Assembly (NCBI GenBank): GCA_026394075.1
Contig: JAPKYX010000074.1
Span: 1-42,833, forward strand
Source: Acidobacteriota bacterium
Lineage (GTDB): Bacteria > Acidobacteriota > Terriglobia > Bryobacterales > Bryobacteraceae
Direction of reading: 5' to 3'
DNA: 42,833 nucleotides
Numbering within the stretch: position 1 is the stretch's first letter; every line of letters begins with the position of its first letter. The translations under genes were made by a program, and so were the position numbers. The notes under the pieces are model-generated. The model saw only the letters and a program-made list of their open reading frames with translations. It ran no database searches and was not told the origin of the DNA. Shown here one piece after another: positions 27,090 through 33,742 of this stretch.

Positions 27090-27455
27090 ATGTTCGAAGT
27101 AATTGTAGAAGCCAGTTTTGCCGCCGCCCACAGCCTTCGCGGCTACCAGGGCAAGTGTGCGCAGCTGCACGGGCACAACTTCCGCGTGCGGGTGACGGCC
27201 GAAGGGGAAAAGCTGAATGAGCTCGGCTTGCTGGTGGATTTCACCGTCCTGAAAGGACGGCTACGGCAACTGGTGGAGCGGTTTGATCATGAGAACCTCA
27301 ACCAGATCCCGCCCTTTGATGACCTAAATCCGTCCACCGAAAACCTCGCCTACTACATCGCCACGGAAATGCAGGTGGGAATGCCCGAAGGGGTCCGCGT
27401 CAGCTCCGTTTGGGTACAGGAAACTGACGCGAATATTGCCGTGTACCGGCCGTAA
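27090..27455 (+). CDS. queD: 6-carboxytetrahydropterin synthase QueD (PTPS family)
   Basis: This 121-residue protein is of the 6-pyruvoyl-tetrahydropterin synthase fold and most likely catalyses the QueD step of queuosine/7-deazaguanine synthesis from dihydroneopterin triphosphate. Zinc ligands are His14 (AAAHSL) and His27 and His29 (LHGHNF). Catalytic Cys23 lies in GKCAQ, and Asp66/His67 (FDHENLN) and Glu111 (WVQETD) complete the active site. GAGGAAGAGG precedes the ATG as a strong RBS. No other queuosine gene is in the window, so the role rests on family knowledge. A REP-like cluster follows the stop and may act in transcription termination or mRNA stability. Confidence 0.95.
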   Translation: MFEVIVEASFAAAHSLRGYQGKCAQLHGHNFRVRVTAEGEKLNELGLLVDFTVLKGRLRQLVERFDHENLNQIPPFDDLNPSTENLAYYIATEMQVGMPEGVRVSSVWVQETDANIAVYRP

Positions 27456-27470
27456 CAGCACTCGTTGTTC

Positions 27471-27578
27471 AAGCCCCATGCGTCAGCTTGGGGCTTCTTG
27501 ATCGACGCGAAAAGCCCCAAGCTCACGCATGCCCCCTGTGCGGCAATACGAAAAAGCCCCAAGCTGACGCATGGGGCT
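27471..27578. repeat. REP-like palindromic repeat cluster (three units)
   Basis: Three copies of the unit seen at 9314-9379 lie here. Unit 1 (27471-27496) is in direct orientation. Unit 2 (27512-27531) is inverted and loses its last arm, where GGGCT is replaced by CCCC. Unit 3 (27554-27578) is an exact reverse complement of the 9314 unit. Between them are short unrelated spacers of about 15-22 bases. They fill the gap between queD and the convergent ferredoxin gene. Confidence 0.85.
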
Positions 27579-27645
27579 GATCGAGTGGCCGAAGGGATAA
27601 TCGGCCGCCAAAACTAGATTCGTGTACGGAAATAGGCAGCCAGGA

Positions 27646-27906
27646 CTAGCGGCCGTACCATTCGGCGTTCTGCCGCGTAAAATCAGACCACTTCTCCGGC
27701 AGGTCGTCCAGCGCGAAGATGGCCGAAACCGGGCAAACAGGAACACAAGCGCCGCAATCAATGCACTCCACCGGGTCGATGTAGAGCATTGTTTCGCCCT
27801 CAAACTTGGCTTCATCCTTTTTCGGATGAATGCAATCCACGGGGCAGGCGTCGACACAGGCGGTGTCTTTGGTTCCAATGCAGGGTTCAGCGATGACGTA
27901 GGCCAT
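27646..27906 (-). CDS. 7Fe ([3Fe-4S][4Fe-4S]) ferredoxin
   Basis: This 86-residue soluble electron carrier has two cluster motifs. Cys9, Cys17, Cys21 and Cys25 lie in CIGTKDTACVDACPVDC; Cys48, Cys51, Cys54 and Cys58 lie in CIDCGACVPVCP. The C-x7-C-x3-C spacing of the first motif, with Thr at the usual second-cysteine place, is that of seven-iron ferredoxins such as the Thermus protein. A 3Fe cluster would be bound by Cys9, Cys17 and Cys58, and a 4Fe cluster by Cys21, Cys48, Cys51 and Cys54. The acidic C-terminus (LDDLPEKWSDF) is also typical. It is monocistronic and ends 68 bases from the REP-like cluster. Confidence 0.95.
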   Translation of the reverse strand: MAYVIAEPCIGTKDTACVDACPVDCIHPKKDEAKFEGETMLYIDPVECIDCGACVPVCPVSAIFALDDLPEKWSDFTRQNAEWYGR

Positions 27907-27915
27907 AACCCTTGA

Positions 27916-27921
27916 ATTCTA
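27916..27921 (-). promoter_or_regulatory. Putative -10 element of ferredoxin gene
   Basis: TAGAAT on the minus strand lies nine bases before the ATG. AAGGG also lies in the short leader, two bases from the ATG, which is too close for normal Shine-Dalgarno use. Confidence 0.4.
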
Positions 27922-28018
27922 GCATGTGCGCCCTGCAAGCTTGTGTCGTACGACGGCAGATTGGTACCTGGCCCGGCCCTAGTACCTGATGGACTGCCGC
28001 CATCAACCGGCGGCCCGG

Positions 28019-28024
28019 TAGAAT
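28019..28024 (+). promoter_or_regulatory. Putative -10 element of galU
   Basis: TAGAAT ends eight bases before the ATG at 28033, matching the glmS and ferredoxin arrangements. No -35 box at 17 bases and no Shine-Dalgarno are visible. Confidence 0.4.
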
Positions 28025-28032
28025 AGAGCTAC

Positions 28033-28797
28033 ATGCAAGTCTCCGTGCGCAAAGCGGTGATTCCGGCTGCGGGTTTGGGGACCCGGTTTCTTCCGGCCAC
28101 CAAATCGATCCCCAAAGAGATGCTGCCGCTGGTGGACAAGCCCATCATTCAGTACGGCGTCGAAGAGATCGTCGATTCCGGCATTCCCGAGGTGGTGATC
28201 ATCACCGGGCGTGGCAAGTCGCCCATGGAAGACCACTTCGACCGCAGCTTTGAGCTGGAGCACGTCTTGCGGACCCGCCAAAAGCACGAACTGCTGGCCA
28301 TCGCCCAGCATCCATCGCAGTTGGCCCAGGTATCGTATACACGCCAGCAGGAGGCCCGCGGCTTGGGCCATGCGGTCCTTTGCGCCAAGCCATTGGTGGG
28401 CGACGAACCGTTCGCGGTGCTGCTGCCGGACGATGTGATCCAGGCCGCAACCCCCTGTATCCGCCAACTGCTGGACATCCATGATCAATATCAAGCCTCC
28501 GTCATTGCCCTGATGGAGGTGCCAAAGGATCGTATCTCGGCCTACGGCGTGGTGGCGGCCGAAGATCTGGGGAACGGACTTTACCGCATCACCGATCTGG
28601 TGGAGAAGCCCAAAATGGAAGATGCGCCCAGCAATCTGGCGATCATCGGGCGTTACGTGTTTACGCCTGCGGGCACCCGTTACGATGCCGGCGACAAGCT
28701 GGGTTTCCTGCAGGCCAACGTGGCCTTTGCTCTCCAGCGGCCCGAATTTGCGGGGCCTCTGAAGGAGTTCCTCCGCACCCAGGATTGGGGCGCATGA
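28033..28797 (+). CDS. galU: UTP-glucose-1-phosphate uridylyltransferase with internal deletion
   Basis: This 254-residue protein is clearly GalU, which makes UDP-glucose from UTP and glucose-1-phosphate. It has KAVIPAAGLGTRFLPATKSIPKEMLPLVDKP (nucleotide-binding signature), EIVDSGIPEVVIITGRGK, EARGLGHAVLCAKP, VLLPDDVI (Asp of the metal site), DLVEKPK (191-194 region) and NLAIIGRYVFTP. Immediately after residue 212 the sequence jumps to AGTRYDAGDKLGFLQA. The roughly 35-40 residues that normally intervene, including the GAGxEIQLTD motif, are absent, in frame. Typical GalU proteins have about 290-300 residues. Activity is therefore doubtful or altered. The stop overlaps the next gene as ATGA. 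Confidence 0.93.
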   Translation: MQVSVRKAVIPAAGLGTRFLPATKSIPKEMLPLVDKPIIQYGVEEIVDSGIPEVVIITGRGKSPMEDHFDRSFELEHVLRTRQKHELLAIAQHPSQLAQVSYTRQQEARGLGHAVLCAKPLVGDEPFAVLLPDDVIQAATPCIRQLLDIHDQYQASVIALMEVPKDRISAYGVVAAEDLGNGLYRITDLVEKPKMEDAPSNLAIIGRYVFTPAGTRYDAGDKLGFLQANVAFALQRPEFAGPLKEFLRTQDWGA

Positions 28798-29153
28798 TCC
28801 CCTTCCAACTGCCCATCGATGCAGGTGAAGCGGTGGCGTTGGCGGATCTGATCCTGGAAGTGGGCGGTCACGCCGGGCGCCTCAAGTCGCGTCTGCCCGT
28901 CCTGAAGCTGCAGCGCATCGTGCCCGACCCCGCCACCCTCACCGCCGACGCTACTCATCCGGAAACCTGGTATATCGCCGTCCAGGCCAAGGAGGCGTTG
29001 ATCCTGCACATCACCGCGTCCTCCGCGCCCGCGGTGGTTTTGTTTCCCAAATCGATGATGATTTCGCGCACCCACAAATTGGTGATCAGCGCTGTCAGCG
29101 ATACTCCGGAACACCGCGCCGTCCTGAAAGCTGCCGCCGCCGCCGGCCGGTAA
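28794..29153 (+). CDS. Small uncharacterised protein coupled to galU
   Basis: This 119-residue protein begins at an ATG that overlaps the galU stop (ATGA), so it is translationally coupled. I do not recognise a family. It shows a helical N-terminus (DAGEAVALADLILEVGGHAGRL), a basic segment and two hydrophobic strands (WYIAVQAKEALILHITA, AVVLFPKSMMI), ending in an Ala-rich helix. There is no signal peptide, membrane helix or metal motif. Coupling to a nucleotidyltransferase gene suggests a related function or a regulatory partner, but this is inference only. Confidence 0.7.
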   Translation: MIPFQLPIDAGEAVALADLILEVGGHAGRLKSRLPVLKLQRIVPDPATLTADATHPETWYIAVQAKEALILHITASSAPAVVLFPKSMMISRTHKLVISAVSDTPEHRAVLKAAAAAGR

Positions 29154-29181
29154 CCACTCCCCATTTCCCGCCGCGCGCCAT

Positions 29182-29187
29182 TATGAT
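29182..29187 (+). promoter_or_regulatory. Putative -10 element before Tat sugar isomerase gene
   Basis: TATGAT matches five of six -10 consensus bases and ends seven bases before the ATG at 29195. This arrangement equals that before the Tat gene at 10578. It favours 29195 over the upstream ATG at 29183, which lies inside the hexamer. Confidence 0.4.
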
Positions 29188-29194
29188 GGAGGGC

Positions 29195-30205
29195 ATGCGC
29201 CGCCGGGACTTTACTGCCGCAGTAGCGGCCGCTCCACTTGCCATGGCCTCCACTGATACTCCCCTGGGAATCGACCTCTTCAGCATCCGTAGCTCCGGCT
29301 ACACGGCCTTTGAGCATCTGGACTACTCCGCCAAGCTCGGCGCCAAAGTGGTCCACTTCTCTGAGATCCGCTTCCTCGGGTCACTGGAAGATGAACACCT
29401 GAAGAAAGTGAAAGCGCACGCCGACCGCCTGGGCATTCGCATCGAGGCCGGCATGCGCTCCATCTGCCCGGGCTCTAAGTTTTTCGACGCCAAGGCCGGT
29501 ACCGCGGAAGAGCAGATCACCCGGATGCTGCACGCCGCACAACTGCTAGGCTCGCCCATCGTGCGCTGCTTCCTCGGCATGATGCAGGATCGCGTGCCGT
29601 CCATCGAGGCCCGGATCGAGGAGACCGTGAAGGTGCTACGTTCGGTCCGCTCCCGCGTGCTCGATTCCGGTTTGAAGCTGGCCATCGAAAACCATGGCGG
29701 CGACATGCAGGGCTGGGAACTGCGCACGCTGATTGAGCAAGCGGGAAAAGACTTCGTCGGCGCCGTGCTCGATTCCGGCAACCCGCTGTGGACCATTGAG
29801 GACCCGCATGTCACGCTCGAAGCCCTGGCCCCCTACGTGCTCACCAGCCACATCCGCGACACCGCCTTGTGGCGTGTGCCGGAAGGCGTGGCGGTGGCCT
29901 GGTGCCGCATGGGCGAGGGCAATGTCGGCATCGACGAGTGGGTCCGCAAGTACCGCCAGCTTTGCCCCGGCAAGGCGCTCTCGCTGGAAGTAATCGTCAC
30001 TGCCCCCCGCACCTTTGCCGTGCTGGACCCCAAGTGGTGGGAAGGCTACCGCAACGTCCCCGCCTGGAACTTTGCCCGCTTCCTGGCCTTGGCCGACAAC
30101 GGCCAGCCGTTGACGGTCCCGGCTGTGCCTAAGGAGCAAGCCGCCCAAAAGGAACGCGACGACCTGGAACGCTCCATCGCCTACACCAAGAAGCTGCTGG
30201 CATGA
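29195..30205 (+). CDS. Tat-exported sugar phosphate isomerase/epimerase-like TIM-barrel protein
   Basis: This 336-residue protein begins MRRRDFTAAVAAAPLAMAS, a twin-arginine signal. The mature part has the xylose-isomerase-like TIM-barrel pattern: GIDLFSIR at strand 1, KLGAKVVHFSE, RIEAGMRSICPGS, KLAIENHGGDM with a metal-binding Glu and His, FVGAVLDSGNP with Asp, and VLTSHIRDTAL with His. These positions match the divalent-metal site of the family. It probably isomerises or epimerises a sugar or inositol derivative in the periplasm. Two ATGs at 29183 and 29186 are in frame but sit in a promoter-like sequence. The neighbouring SDR gene starts 145 bases downstream. Confidence 0.88.
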   Translation: MRRRDFTAAVAAAPLAMASTDTPLGIDLFSIRSSGYTAFEHLDYSAKLGAKVVHFSEIRFLGSLEDEHLKKVKAHADRLGIRIEAGMRSICPGSKFFDAKAGTAEEQITRMLHAAQLLGSPIVRCFLGMMQDRVPSIEARIEETVKVLRSVRSRVLDSGLKLAIENHGGDMQGWELRTLIEQAGKDFVGAVLDSGNPLWTIEDPHVTLEALAPYVLTSHIRDTALWRVPEGVAVAWCRMGEGNVGIDEWVRKYRQLCPGKALSLEVIVTAPRTFAVLDPKWWEGYRNVPAWNFARFLALADNGQPLTVPAVPKEQAAQKERDDLERSIAYTKKLLA

Positions 30206-30248
30206 GCAAGCTGCGCAACAGCGTCATTCAACCGAATCAACGCCCACT

Positions 30249-30275
30249 CCGAGCCGCGACCAGCAGGAGCGGGCT
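30249..30275. repeat. Single arm of a dispersed GC-rich repeat
   Basis: CCGAGCCGCGACC-AGCAGGAGCGG resembles both arms of the hairpin at 32368-32434 (one arm read as its reverse complement) at roughly 85 percent by eye. It lies in the 145-base gap between the sugar isomerase and SDR genes. A C-rich tract follows (30287-30303). Confidence 0.45.
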
Positions 30276-30350
30276 GTTGACAATTTTGCCCCCGCCCCCC
30301 AACCCGACATCGCCCGCGGCCAAGCGTCCCCACCCGGAAGGAAACCATCC

Positions 30351-31082
30351 ATGATTCTCAAAGACAAAGTCGCCGTCGTCACCGGTGCCAGCCGTGGCAT
30401 AGGCAAAGCCATCGCCGCCACCTTCGCGCGCGAAGGCGCCACGGTCTTCATCTGTGGACGCAAGCAGGAGACGCTGGACGCCGTCGCCCAGGAACTGGGC
30501 CCGGGCATTGTCCCGGTGGCCTGCCACGTGGGCCGCAATGAAGACATCGCCCGTTTGGTGGAGCGCGCCGGGGCCGTGGACATTCTGGTGAACAATGCCG
30601 CCACCAACATCGCCCAAGGGTCCTGCCTGGGCTTCGAAGACGTACAGTTCGACAAGATGGTGGAGGTCAACCTGAAGAGCGTCTATCGCCTGGTCCGCGC
30701 ACTGGCACCGGGCATGTGCGAACGCGGCAGCGGCTCCATCATCAACATCGCCTCCGTGGCGGGCCTGAAGCCTCAACCCGAGAGCCTGCTCTACTCGATG
30801 ACTAAGGCCGCGCTGATCATGATGACGCGCAGCTACGCGCTCGAATTCGGCCCCAAGGGCGTACGCGCCAACGCCATCGCCCCTGGGCTGATCCAGACGC
30901 AGTTGAGCGAATATTTTTGGAAAGATGAATCGAAGCGCGGCTTGTTCATGGACCGTCAGGTGATCAAGCATCTGGGCCAGCCGCAAGAGATCGCCAATAT
31001 TGCTTTGATGCTGGCCAGCGACCAGGCCTCGTATCTGACCGGCCAAACCGTCACCGTCGACGGCGGCTTCATGCTGATGTAA
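30351..31082 (+). CDS. SDR-family NAD(P)-dependent oxidoreductase
   Basis: This 243-residue enzyme is a classical short-chain dehydrogenase/reductase. The cofactor loop is TGASRGIG (11-18), NNAAT lies at about 81-85, and the catalytic Ser135, Tyr148 and Lys152 are in NIASVAGLK and YSMTKAAL. The C-terminal NAIAPGLIQTQL and YLTGQTVTVDGGFMLM are typical of the group that includes FabG and glucose dehydrogenases. The substrate is unknown; location beside a sugar isomerase suggests a sugar or polyol. GGAAGGAAA lies nine bases before the ATG as RBS. The thioredoxin-like gene follows after 17 bases and is probably co-transcribed. Confidence 0.94.
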   Translation: MILKDKVAVVTGASRGIGKAIAATFAREGATVFICGRKQETLDAVAQELGPGIVPVACHVGRNEDIARLVERAGAVDILVNNAATNIAQGSCLGFEDVQFDKMVEVNLKSVYRLVRALAPGMCERGSGSIINIASVAGLKPQPESLLYSMTKAALIMMTRSYALEFGPKGVRANAIAPGLIQTQLSEYFWKDESKRGLFMDRQVIKHLGQPQEIANIALMLASDQASYLTGQTVTVDGGFMLM

Positions 31083-31099
31083 TCAGGAGACAATAGTTC

Positions 31100-31993
31100 A
31101 TGCTCAAGCGTTTCGTCCTGGCAATCTTAGGCACCGCTCTCGCGCTGCCCGCCGCCCTCATCCCGGAAGTCCGCGCGCTAGCCAACAAGGCCGATTTCCC
31201 GGCGGCCCAGCGTCTGTTGGCCGAATTCAAGGCCGCCAGTGGTGAAACGCCGGAGTACCTGGAAGCCATGTCCTGGCTGGGCCGCGGCGCGTTGGCCAAC
31301 AAGCAGTTTGACCAGGCCGCTACCTTCGCCGCCCAGACGCGTGACAAGTGTCTCGCCGAATTGAAGAAGCGCCCCATGGACTCCGAACCGCGCCTGCCCA
31401 TCGCCTTTGGCGCCTCGCAGGAAGTGATGGCGCAAGCGCTGGCGGCCACCGGCAAACGCTCCGAGGCGGTGACGTTTCTCAATCAGGAGATCAAGACCTA
31501 CGGCACCACCTCGATCCTGACGCGCATGCGCAAGAATCTCAATCTCTTGACACTGGAAGGCCGCCCCGCACCTCCGGTCGCCGCCAAGACCTGGGCCTAC
31601 ATGGGCAAGCCCACCATCGTTTTCCTGTGGGCCCACTGGTGTGGCGATTGCAAAGCCCAGGCACCGATCCTGGCCAAGTTGCGTGACGAATTCAGCGCCA
31701 AGGGCTTAACCATCGTGGCCCCCACCAAGCTCTACGGCTACGCCAACCGCGGCGAAGATGCCACGCCGGAGCAGGAAAAGGCGCACATCCAAAAAGTGCT
31801 GGACCAGCATTACGCCATGTTGAAGCCGATGCCGGTGATCATCGACGCGGATACCTTCGCCCACTACGGCTCCTCCACCACTCCCACCCTGGTGCTGGTG
31901 GACCGCAAAGGCATCGTCCGCCTCTACCACCCCGGCCAAATGACCTACGACGAACTCGCCGCCAAGCTGAAAGAATTGCTGCCGGCCAGCTAG
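31100..31993 (+). CDS. Exported TlpA/ResA-like thioredoxin-fold protein with helical N-domain
   Basis: This 297-residue protein has a signal peptide (LKRFVLAILGTALALPAAL). Residues of about 22-150 are a helical, TPR-like domain (FPAAQRLLAEFKAASGETPEYLEAMSWLGRGALANKQFDQAATFAAQ). The C-terminal thioredoxin fold has PTIVFLWAHWCGDCKAQAPILAKL, with the CGDC redox pair at Cys181 and Cys184, and a cis-Pro segment SSTTPTLVLVDRKG. It is probably a periplasmic disulfide reductase of the TlpA/ResA type; CGDC differs from the usual CxPC. AGGAG lies before the ATG. The partner protein is unknown. Confidence 0.9.
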   Translation: MLKRFVLAILGTALALPAALIPEVRALANKADFPAAQRLLAEFKAASGETPEYLEAMSWLGRGALANKQFDQAATFAAQTRDKCLAELKKRPMDSEPRLPIAFGASQEVMAQALAATGKRSEAVTFLNQEIKTYGTTSILTRMRKNLNLLTLEGRPAPPVAAKTWAYMGKPTIVFLWAHWCGDCKAQAPILAKLRDEFSAKGLTIVAPTKLYGYANRGEDATPEQEKAHIQKVLDQHYAMLKPMPVIIDADTFAHYGSSTTPTLVLVDRKGIVRLYHPGQMTYDELAAKLKELLPAS

Positions 31994-32060
31994 AACGACA
32001 TCGCCGCCTCAGCCTCAAGACCTCGCCACGATTGGCCGATACGTCCCCTGAGGTCCACGC

Positions 32061-32342
32061 ATGCCGCCGTCAGAACAGATCCACCCCCACTTGAGCGCGC
32101 TCTCCCGCGCGGCATCGGAAGAAGCCTCAGCCGGAATGGTCCGGCCACATTCCATTCCGCAGGACCCGGAGCTGGCCCGGCAGTTTGAGGCGCTCTCCGA
32201 GTCGATCGCCGAAATGCTCGTTGAGCACAAAAAAGTAGTGGCCGACACCGTGCGCCGCGAAGTGGACCGGATCCTCTACATTCTGCTGGGCTGTGCCGGT
32301 ATGACGATGGGCGGCGTGCTCTGGATGATCCTGAAGCCCTAG
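32061..32342 (+). CDS. Small uncharacterised protein with C-terminal membrane helix
   Basis: This 93-residue protein has a polar N-terminal half, an amphipathic helix (DPELARQFEALSESIAEMLVEHKKVVADTVRREVDRI) that could form a coiled coil, and one C-terminal transmembrane segment (ILYILLGCAGMTMGGVLWMIL). This is the layout of a tail-anchored inner-membrane protein. I recognise no family. No good RBS is visible. It is followed by a hairpin repeat and a convergent gene. Confidence 0.6.
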   Translation: MPPSEQIHPHLSALSRAASEEASAGMVRPHSIPQDPELARQFEALSESIAEMLVEHKKVVADTVRREVDRILYILLGCAGMTMGGVLWMILKP

Positions 32343-32367
32343 CTGTTGCGCGACCCTAGCCATTGAA

Positions 32368-32434
32368 GACCGCTCCCTTGCGGTCACGGCTCGGTAACGC
32401 TAACGTCCACCGAGCCGCGCGCCAGCAAGCGGTC
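32368..32434. repeat. GC-rich inverted repeat, possible bidirectional terminator
   Basis: Two arms face each other: GACCGCT and GGCTCGGT (32368-32395) against ACCGAGCC and AGCGGTC (32409-32434), around a loop of about 13 bases with mismatches in mid-stem. It lies between convergent genes, where it could terminate both. A related single arm at 30249-30275 suggests a dispersed repeat family. Confidence 0.7.
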
Positions 32435-32456
32435 TACCGCGACTTTCGCCCCAGCC

Positions 32457-33623
32457 CTACCCCACGCGATACTTCGCGATCGCATCCTCGTCCAGGTCAA
32501 TCCCCAGCCCTGGAGCATCCGGAATGTCCAGATAGCCATCCTTGGCCCGGAACTTCTGCTTGGTCAGCGATTCGCGCAGGTTGGTCTCTTCCTCGGCCAC
32601 AAACTCGCAGATCAGGGCATTCGGAATCGAAGCCAGGAAGTGCAGCGCGGCGGCCACATTGATGTAGGTGGTGAAGCCGTGGTTGGCCACCGGCAGGCCC
32701 CGATCCCAGGCCAGCGCCGCAATCTTGATTGCTTCCGTAAAGCCACCGCAGCGCGTCAGGTCTACTTGCAGCAGATCGACTCGGCCCTTGTCCATCAGCT
32801 CAATAAACGTCGCCCGGCAGGACTCTTCCTCACCCGCCGCAATGCGCAACGACGTGGCCGCCGACAGCTTGGCGTAGCCTTCGTAATCGTCCGGCCGCAG
32901 GGGTTCTTCCAGCCAAAACGGATGGTACTGCTCGAATGCCTTGGCTCGCTGGATGGCCGTCTTGGCGTCCCACGGCAGCCCGGCATCGATCATCAGGTCC
33001 ACGTCCTCGCCCAAACCCTTGCGCGCTTCGCGGACCAGCGCGATGTCGGTTCTCTCGTCCTGCCCCATCGGGTCCCAGCCAAACTTGACTGCCGTGAAGC
33101 CCTGATCCCGGTAGCGGCTGGCGAGCTCGCGCGTGGCATCCGGCGTCGGACCCCACAGTGAGCTGGCATAGCAGCGGATGCGCTGGTTCTTCCACGGGCG
33201 ATTGCCTTCCGCCCACGGCAGCTTCTCTTCGCGATGGAACCCGCCACCCAGCAGCTTCCACACCGGCATCCCCAGCGCCTTGCCCTTGATGTCCCACAGC
33301 GCCATATCCAGGCCGGACATCGCGTGGATGGCCACGCCGCGCCTGCCGCCGTAGATATTGGCGCGGTACATCTTGTGCCACAGCCGCTCCGTTTCAAAAG
33401 GATCCTCGCCGATCAGCACGTTGGCCAGGCCGGTGGCCGTCGTGTGCGAGAACGGCCCCTCGATCATGCCCTTGGCGGCTAGCGGATTCGAGTCCACCTC
33501 GCCAATTCCGGTAATGCCCGCGTCCGTCTCAATGCGGACGATGAGGGCGTCCTGCCCGCTATCGCACTGTTCTTTGACAACATTCTGCCGAAGATAAATG
33601 GCTTCGACTTTGGTGATCTTCAC
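32457..33623 (-). CDS. Mandelate racemase/muconate lactonizing enzyme family protein
   Basis: This 388-residue enolase-superfamily enzyme probably dehydrates or epimerises a sugar acid. The capping domain starts MKITKVEAIYLRQ. In the barrel, Lys180 in VKFGWD lies at the usual base position, metal ligands are Asp213 (MIDAG), Glu239 (WLEEP) and Glu265 (AAGEE), and His315 lies in ANHGFTTY. The combination of Lys and His suggests an MR-subgroup sugar-acid dehydratase, but the substrate is open. The GTG start has GGAG nine bases upstream. The gene lies in a carbohydrate-related block with an esterase, aldo/keto reductases and a sulfatase. Confidence 0.93.
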   Translation of the reverse strand: MKITKVEAIYLRQNVVKEQCDSGQDALIVRIETDAGITGIGEVDSNPLAAKGMIEGPFSHTTATGLANVLIGEDPFETERLWHKMYRANIYGGRRGVAIHAMSGLDMALWDIKGKALGMPVWKLLGGGFHREEKLPWAEGNRPWKNQRIRCYASSLWGPTPDATRELASRYRDQGFTAVKFGWDPMGQDERTDIALVREARKGLGEDVDLMIDAGLPWDAKTAIQRAKAFEQYHPFWLEEPLRPDDYEGYAKLSAATSLRIAAGEEESCRATFIELMDKGRVDLLQVDLTRCGGFTEAIKIAALAWDRGLPVANHGFTTYINVAAALHFLASIPNALICEFVAEEETNLRESLTKQKFRAKDGYLDIPDAPGLGIDLDEDAIAKYRVG

Positions 33624-33648
33624 TTAGGCGTTCTCCATGTTTGATCCA

Positions 33649-33669
33649 GCGCCATCACCTGGATGGCGC
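33649..33669. terminator. Perfect hairpin between esterase and MR/MLE genes
   Basis: GCGCCATC (33649-33656) and GATGGCGC (33662-33669) form a perfect eight-base-pair stem with a five-base loop. It lies 25 bases upstream of the MR/MLE start and 73 bases after the esterase stop, both on the minus strand. No T-run follows, so it may be a terminator or a 5'-leader structure. Confidence 0.4.
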
Positions 33670-33742
33670 ATCCTCATCGCAGTATTCTATCGAGTCGAAG
33701 CCAGCGCTCAGCGGTCAGGCCTGGGTCCGCACCCACCTTGGC

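Noticed and set aside
27353..27562. Small open frames running through the palindromic repeats, with peptides such as MRQLGAF or MRELGA
   Set aside because: They arise from the repeat sequence itself, occur at both repeat loci and lack an RBS or any conserved domain.
27471..27578. The three-unit repeat cluster as a CRISPR array
   Set aside because: Units alternate in orientation, one is truncated, spacers are about 15-22 bases and no cas gene is near.
30277..30310. Perfect TTGACA before the SDR gene as a -35 box
   Set aside because: No acceptable -10 lies 15-19 bases downstream; the spacer is a C-rich tract. It is part of a repeat-like region.
30202..30354. A 50-codon frame starting ATGAGC between the sugar isomerase and SDR genes
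   Set aside because: It crosses the repeat-like and C-rich region, is Pro/Arg-rich by composition and shows no domain.
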